A DNA stretch of 64,000 nucleotides from Allolobophora icterica (Eukaryota; Annelida; Clitellata; Crassiclitellata; Lumbricidae). Of the stretch, positions 61,035 through 64,000 are shown one piece after another. The stretch covers positions 69,458,822 through 69,522,821 of the forward strand of contig OY744608.1 in the NCBI GenBank assembly GCA_963556255.1. The letters run 5' to 3'. A program made the position numbers and the translations under genes. The notes under the pieces are model-generated. The model was not told the origin of the DNA and made no database searches. It saw only the letters and a program-made list of their open reading frames with translations. The first letter of the stretch is position 1; every line of letters begins with the position of its first letter.

Positions 61035-61515
61035 ACAATTTAGATAATATTCTGAAAAAATTTTCAAAAAAATTCATCAGGTCAAAATGATTATTTCAAC
61101 CTAAAACGTGCAGAAAACGTAAATTTGCGACATATAAAATTTTTCACCCCAATCACCCCAAGTCAAACACCCACAAATATTTTGTCAAAAATTCATCAGG
61201 TAAAAACCATTATTTTGGCTCAAAACGTGTAGAAAACGCAAATTTGCGACATGTAAAATTTTTCACCCCAATCACCCCAAGCCAAACACCCCCAAATATT
61301 TTGTCACATATTTATCAGGTCAAAATGATTATTTCAACCCAAAACGTGCAGAAAACACAAATCTGCGACATGTAAAATTTTTCACCCCAATCACCCCAAA
61401 AATTGTCAAACACCCAAGAAAAATTTCACCAAAACTTCATAGGGCCAAAATGATTATTTCGGCTCAAAACGTCCAGAAAACATAAATCTGCGCCATGTAA
61501 ATTTTTCACCCAAAG
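61035..61515. repeat. ~119-bp tandem repeat, four copies
   Basis: Units start near 61077, 61195, 61314 and 61438 (ATCAGGTCAAAATGATTATT) and contain AAAACGTGCAGAAAACG, TTGCGACATGTAAAATTTTT and CACCCCAATCACCCCAA. A diverged fifth piece lies at about 62125-62215. Confidence 0.9.
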
Positions 61516-62405
61516 TCACTACTGTGTGCGGACTTAGAGAATTCTGAAACGCTTTTCATAGCGTTTGCGGACTTAGAGAATTCGCTTTTCATAGCGTTTC
61601 GGAAATAATTCCGATTGTTCAGCGCTAGTTACAGGACAACGTAAACTCTTATTTTTGCACTTAAGCGTTGAACCTAAACGCACAGACGCACGCAGATTGA
61701 CAGACACACAAATAGACGGACAACACATGCGAAGGAAGTCACCTATTAATAGGCGAAAAACCCAGCATGTCTAAGAATAGGTATATCGAAAGCGCAGTCT
61801 CTCGGGATAAGACTGTTTTTAAAAACTAGTTTTTAATAATACCCGTGGACATGTGTTGGGATGTAGGCAATTAATTAGGCACAACCGATCGTAAAATTAT
61901 AATACATTTGATAGAAGAATATTATGAAGCCTACAGCGCTATGTTTTATATCCGACATCTGTCTTGTAAACAAGCAGAGTATATATGTTAAGTTTAGGAT
62001 ACCACACAGCGGTTAGATTTGCGACGTGAACAATTTCAAACGAATCTTACTGTATACGGTGCCGTTTGCTAAAAAAGATGGTTTAAAATAAATCGCATTA
62101 GGTTCAGTAAGATTTTTAAGAAAAAAATTTGTCAAATATTCATCAGGTCAAAAGCATTATTTTGCCCGATAAAGTGTAGAAAACGCAAATTGGCGTTGTG
62201 TGAAATTTTTTTATTAGCCAGAGGGAAAATGTTAAACTTTCAGTGACGATTGCCTAGTATCGAGTGTGCTTTTTTGGTTAGTACTTTTAAATATCCAACA
62301 GCCTTATGTCTGAGGTGTGGACACAATATTGTATATGCAAGAATATCGCGTGGATGGTTCGTGAATTTAATTTAAATAAATGAATATGTTGTGGTATACA
62401 TAAAT
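61515..62405. other. Gene-free stretch before the Polinton-type genes
   Basis: Holds a small duplication (GCGGACTTAGAGAATTC at about 61539 and 61568) and the isolated 119-bp repeat piece near 62130. No terminal inverted repeat could be identified. Confidence 0.5.
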
Positions 62406-62409
62406 CATA

Positions 62410-62685
62410 ATGTTGGGGCAAAACTTTTGCAAATGGCTTATGATAGGCAAAACAACTCTCTGCTGTCACAGATGCATTGGGGAGTACTGTTTCAAGCTTT
62501 TAGCACGACTGCGAAACGGTTGTGGGACAAGACCATGCGCCAAATGTGGAAGGGGTATCAAAAACCACTTAGGTGAGTGCATGAAGTGTGGCTATTATGC
62601 TATTCAATCAAGAATACGACGTGGTGGGTTAGTACGTGAGTTTAATAAGGAATGGAAGCGACTATCAAATATATCAGTAGAATAA
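62410..62685 (+). CDS. Small Cys-rich putative zinc-binding protein
   Basis: 91 residues with ten cysteines: CCHRC near residue 19, then CAKCG, CMKCGYY and a basic C-terminal helix (SRIRRGGLVREFNKEWKRL). The spacing CxxC...CxxC suggests a zinc ribbon. I do not recognise the family. It ends 162 bp before the polymerase ORF on the same strand, so it may belong to the same element. The first ~35 residues compete with another short frame, so the start is uncertain (an internal start is possible). Confidence 0.45.
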   Translation: MLGQNFCKWLMIGKTTLCCHRCIGEYCFKLLARLRNGCGTRPCAKCGRGIKNHLGECMKCGYYAIQSRIRRGGLVREFNKEWKRLSNISVE

Positions 62686-62689
62686 AAAA

Positions 62690-62815
62690 ATTATCATTTG
62701 AACAAACGGCATAGTTATTGTATTGTGTTAATACAGATGAGCAAGCGACAATCGAACATCAGTAAACAAAAATTATCATTTGAACAAACGACATAATTAT
62801 TATATTAAAGAAAAG
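62690..62815. repeat. Short direct repeat upstream of the polymerase ORF
   Basis: AATTATCATTTGAACAAACG followed by a CATAGTTATTGTATT-like tail occurs at about 62690 and again at about 62770. It may mark promoters or a 3' processing region of the element. Confidence 0.55.
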
Positions 62816-62847
62816 TTTGCCACAGTAATATAAACTAATTTATAACT

Positions 62848-64000
62848 ATGGCATTGTCTACGAATGAAAAAATTGAACACTTGTTGGGTGAGTTTACTGG
62901 TGCCCCAGCACTTCGGGCTGTTCTACAGAATATCTTAGACGAACCTATCCCAGATGCAGTCAAGCGGCGCTTACTACAGCCACTGCTTCCAAGGCCAACT
63001 CCTCCAGTGCGTAAGCGCAGAGGGATGAAACGTAAGGCCCTTCTGGCAGAATTCGACCCACTCCTAATTAAGAAGGATAGAGGTGGACCACCAACCTTTC
63101 TAGTACACAAAGAGCTCGCCAATCAGCTTCTGAGAGACTTCCGCGCAGAAGTACCTTTAAACCACAGGCTGGAAGGAGATGCGTTGGCTTTCTTGAGTGC
63201 AATGGAGCACAACATTGAGGCGCAACTCAACGAAGAGCTGTTGAAACAAGACGGTGTGAAATACTCGCAAGTGTTGACAGTTGAGTTGGAAAAGCCGGCT
63301 CCGACCGTTGACATGGTGTACGACGGAAACGCGACCCCGGGTACTATAACCAATACGGCCTACTTTCGAAGCAAAGCAGAACCAATTACCAGTGCGGGTA
63401 AAATCCAAGGGACTGTACGGAAGGCCAAGGCCGAAGTACTAAAAAGCCTCGAGGACTATACCAACTTGGGGTCAGGATGGAGGGTGAGGCGGGTCGTGGC
63501 GCTAGACCTCAGTGTTGCAAAGTATCAACCATTCCGAGGTAAAAGCTATTTTCCAACACCAAAGTATATCCCATGTCATTCGGTGGTTAATGTAAAGAAT
63601 GAAGACAACCGCTGCTTCGAGTGGGCAATACTAAGCGCCATGTATCCAGTAGATCATAAGCAACACCCCTATCGTCCCAGTAAGTATCGTGCCCACCTTC
63701 ACGAGCTAAACTTCGACGGTATAGAATTTCCAGTGAAGGCCACTGATATCGGTAAATTCGAGCGTCAGAACCCTATGGTGTCCGTATCGGTCTTCGGATG
63801 GAATGAAGGGCTGTACCCAATTTATGTCTCAAAGCAGACTGATAGAGGCTACAATATCGATCTTCTACTATTGGTTAAAGGTGAGGATTACCACTACGTC
63901 TGGATTAAAGACCTTGGCCGAATTCTTCATCAAAACAGCAAAAACAACAACAGGAAACATCCATGCCGTCGCTGCCTACACATATTCTGTAGACAAGACT
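62848..64000 (+). CDS. Polinton/adintovirus-type DNA polymerase B, N-terminal part (runs off window)
   Basis: Open from ATG 62848 to the right edge: 384 codons with no stop. N-terminal ~50 residues helical and acidic, then a basic cluster at about 55-63 (RKRRGMKRK). A conserved block follows, with GSGWRVRRVVALDLSVAKYQ, the cysteine-containing NRCFEWAILSAMYPVD (Cys256), LNFDGIEFPVK, VSVFGW and DYHYVWIKDL. A CxxC at residues 373/376 begins a zinc finger. In animal genomes this block precedes the protein-primed family B polymerase (exonuclease plus polymerase) of Polinton/Maverick elements and adintoviruses, as I recall it; those catalytic motifs would lie beyond 64000. GC content and codon use differ from the AT-rich flanks, and no intron is visible. 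An intact ORF implies a young or active element, but this cannot be judged from a fragment. Confidence 0.82.
   Translation, partial: MALSTNEKIEHLLGEFTGAPALRAVLQNILDEPIPDAVKRRLLQPLLPRPTPPVRKRRGMKRKALLAEFDPLLIKKDRGGPPTFLVHKELANQLLRDFRAEVPLNHRLEGDALAFLSAMEHNIEAQLNEELLKQDGVKYSQVLTVELEKPAPTVDMVYDGNATPGTITNTAYFRSKAEPITSAGKIQGTVRKAKAEVLKSLEDYTNLGSGWRVRRVVALDLSVAKYQPFRGKSYFPTPKYIPCHSVVNVKNEDNRCFEWAILSAMYPVDHKQHPYRPSKYRAHLHELNFDGIEFPVKATDIGKFERQNPMVSVSVFGWNEGLYPIYVSKQTDRGYNIDLLLLVKGEDYHYVWIKDLGRILHQNSKNNNRKHPCRRCLHIFCRQD

Overview
This window comes from a repeat-rich, AT-rich nuclear genome of an animal, most likely a marine invertebrate. Three conserved metazoan genes are split into many small exons with GT-AG introns, and the introns are full of tRNA-derived SINEs, non-LTR retrotransposon tails, DNA transposons, microsatellites and minisatellites. 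I cannot name the species from sequence alone. Most short ORFs here are repeat artefacts; the real coding sequence lies in exons that I joined by splice site, reading phase and family similarity.

Layout. (1) 202-26314, minus strand: a formin of the FMNL family. I resolve 21 coding exons (736 codons, all phases consistent), from the MGN start through the GBD/FH3 region, a coiled coil and a short FH1, into the FH2 domain, which runs off the left edge. (2) 30665-34683, minus strand: a four-exon homologue of the UPF0415/C7orf25 family (461 residues), complete, with probable non-coding 5' exons near 34.69 and 35.64 kb. (3) 37851-55572, plus strand: a 15-exon RhoGAP gene of the ARHGAP21/23 (RhoGAP19D) type, predicted at 1720 residues, with a PH domain, a RhoGAP domain and a C-terminal PDZ-ligand-like end. 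It is head-to-head with gene 2, and the space between them may be a shared promoter. (4) 62848-64000, plus strand: the start of a Polinton/adintovirus-type protein-primed DNA polymerase B gene that runs off the right edge. It follows a small Cys-rich ORF and a ~119-bp tandem array.

FMNL formins and ARHGAP21/23 proteins both belong to Rho-GTPase and actin control, as effector and inactivator respectively, but nothing in the sequence shows that their proximity is functional.

Mobile DNA. A hAT element at 43572-45309 has SPIN/Charlie-like ends and a perfect 8-bp target duplication. It sits in an intron of the RhoGAP PH domain and carries a nested Helitron-like element and a 5'-truncated non-LTR retrotransposon. 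A second hAT-like element (47959-48913) also has a perfect 8-bp duplication. A PIF/Harbinger-like element with 35-bp perfect inverted repeats and a TAA duplication encloses a large TATG-rich expansion (15159-16916). An element at 19606-21532 carries a broken, internally deleted transposase. Two SINE families with different heads and tails share one conserved central core, and a third SINE family is unrelated to them. No rRNA, functional tRNA, CRISPR array or prokaryotic feature was seen.
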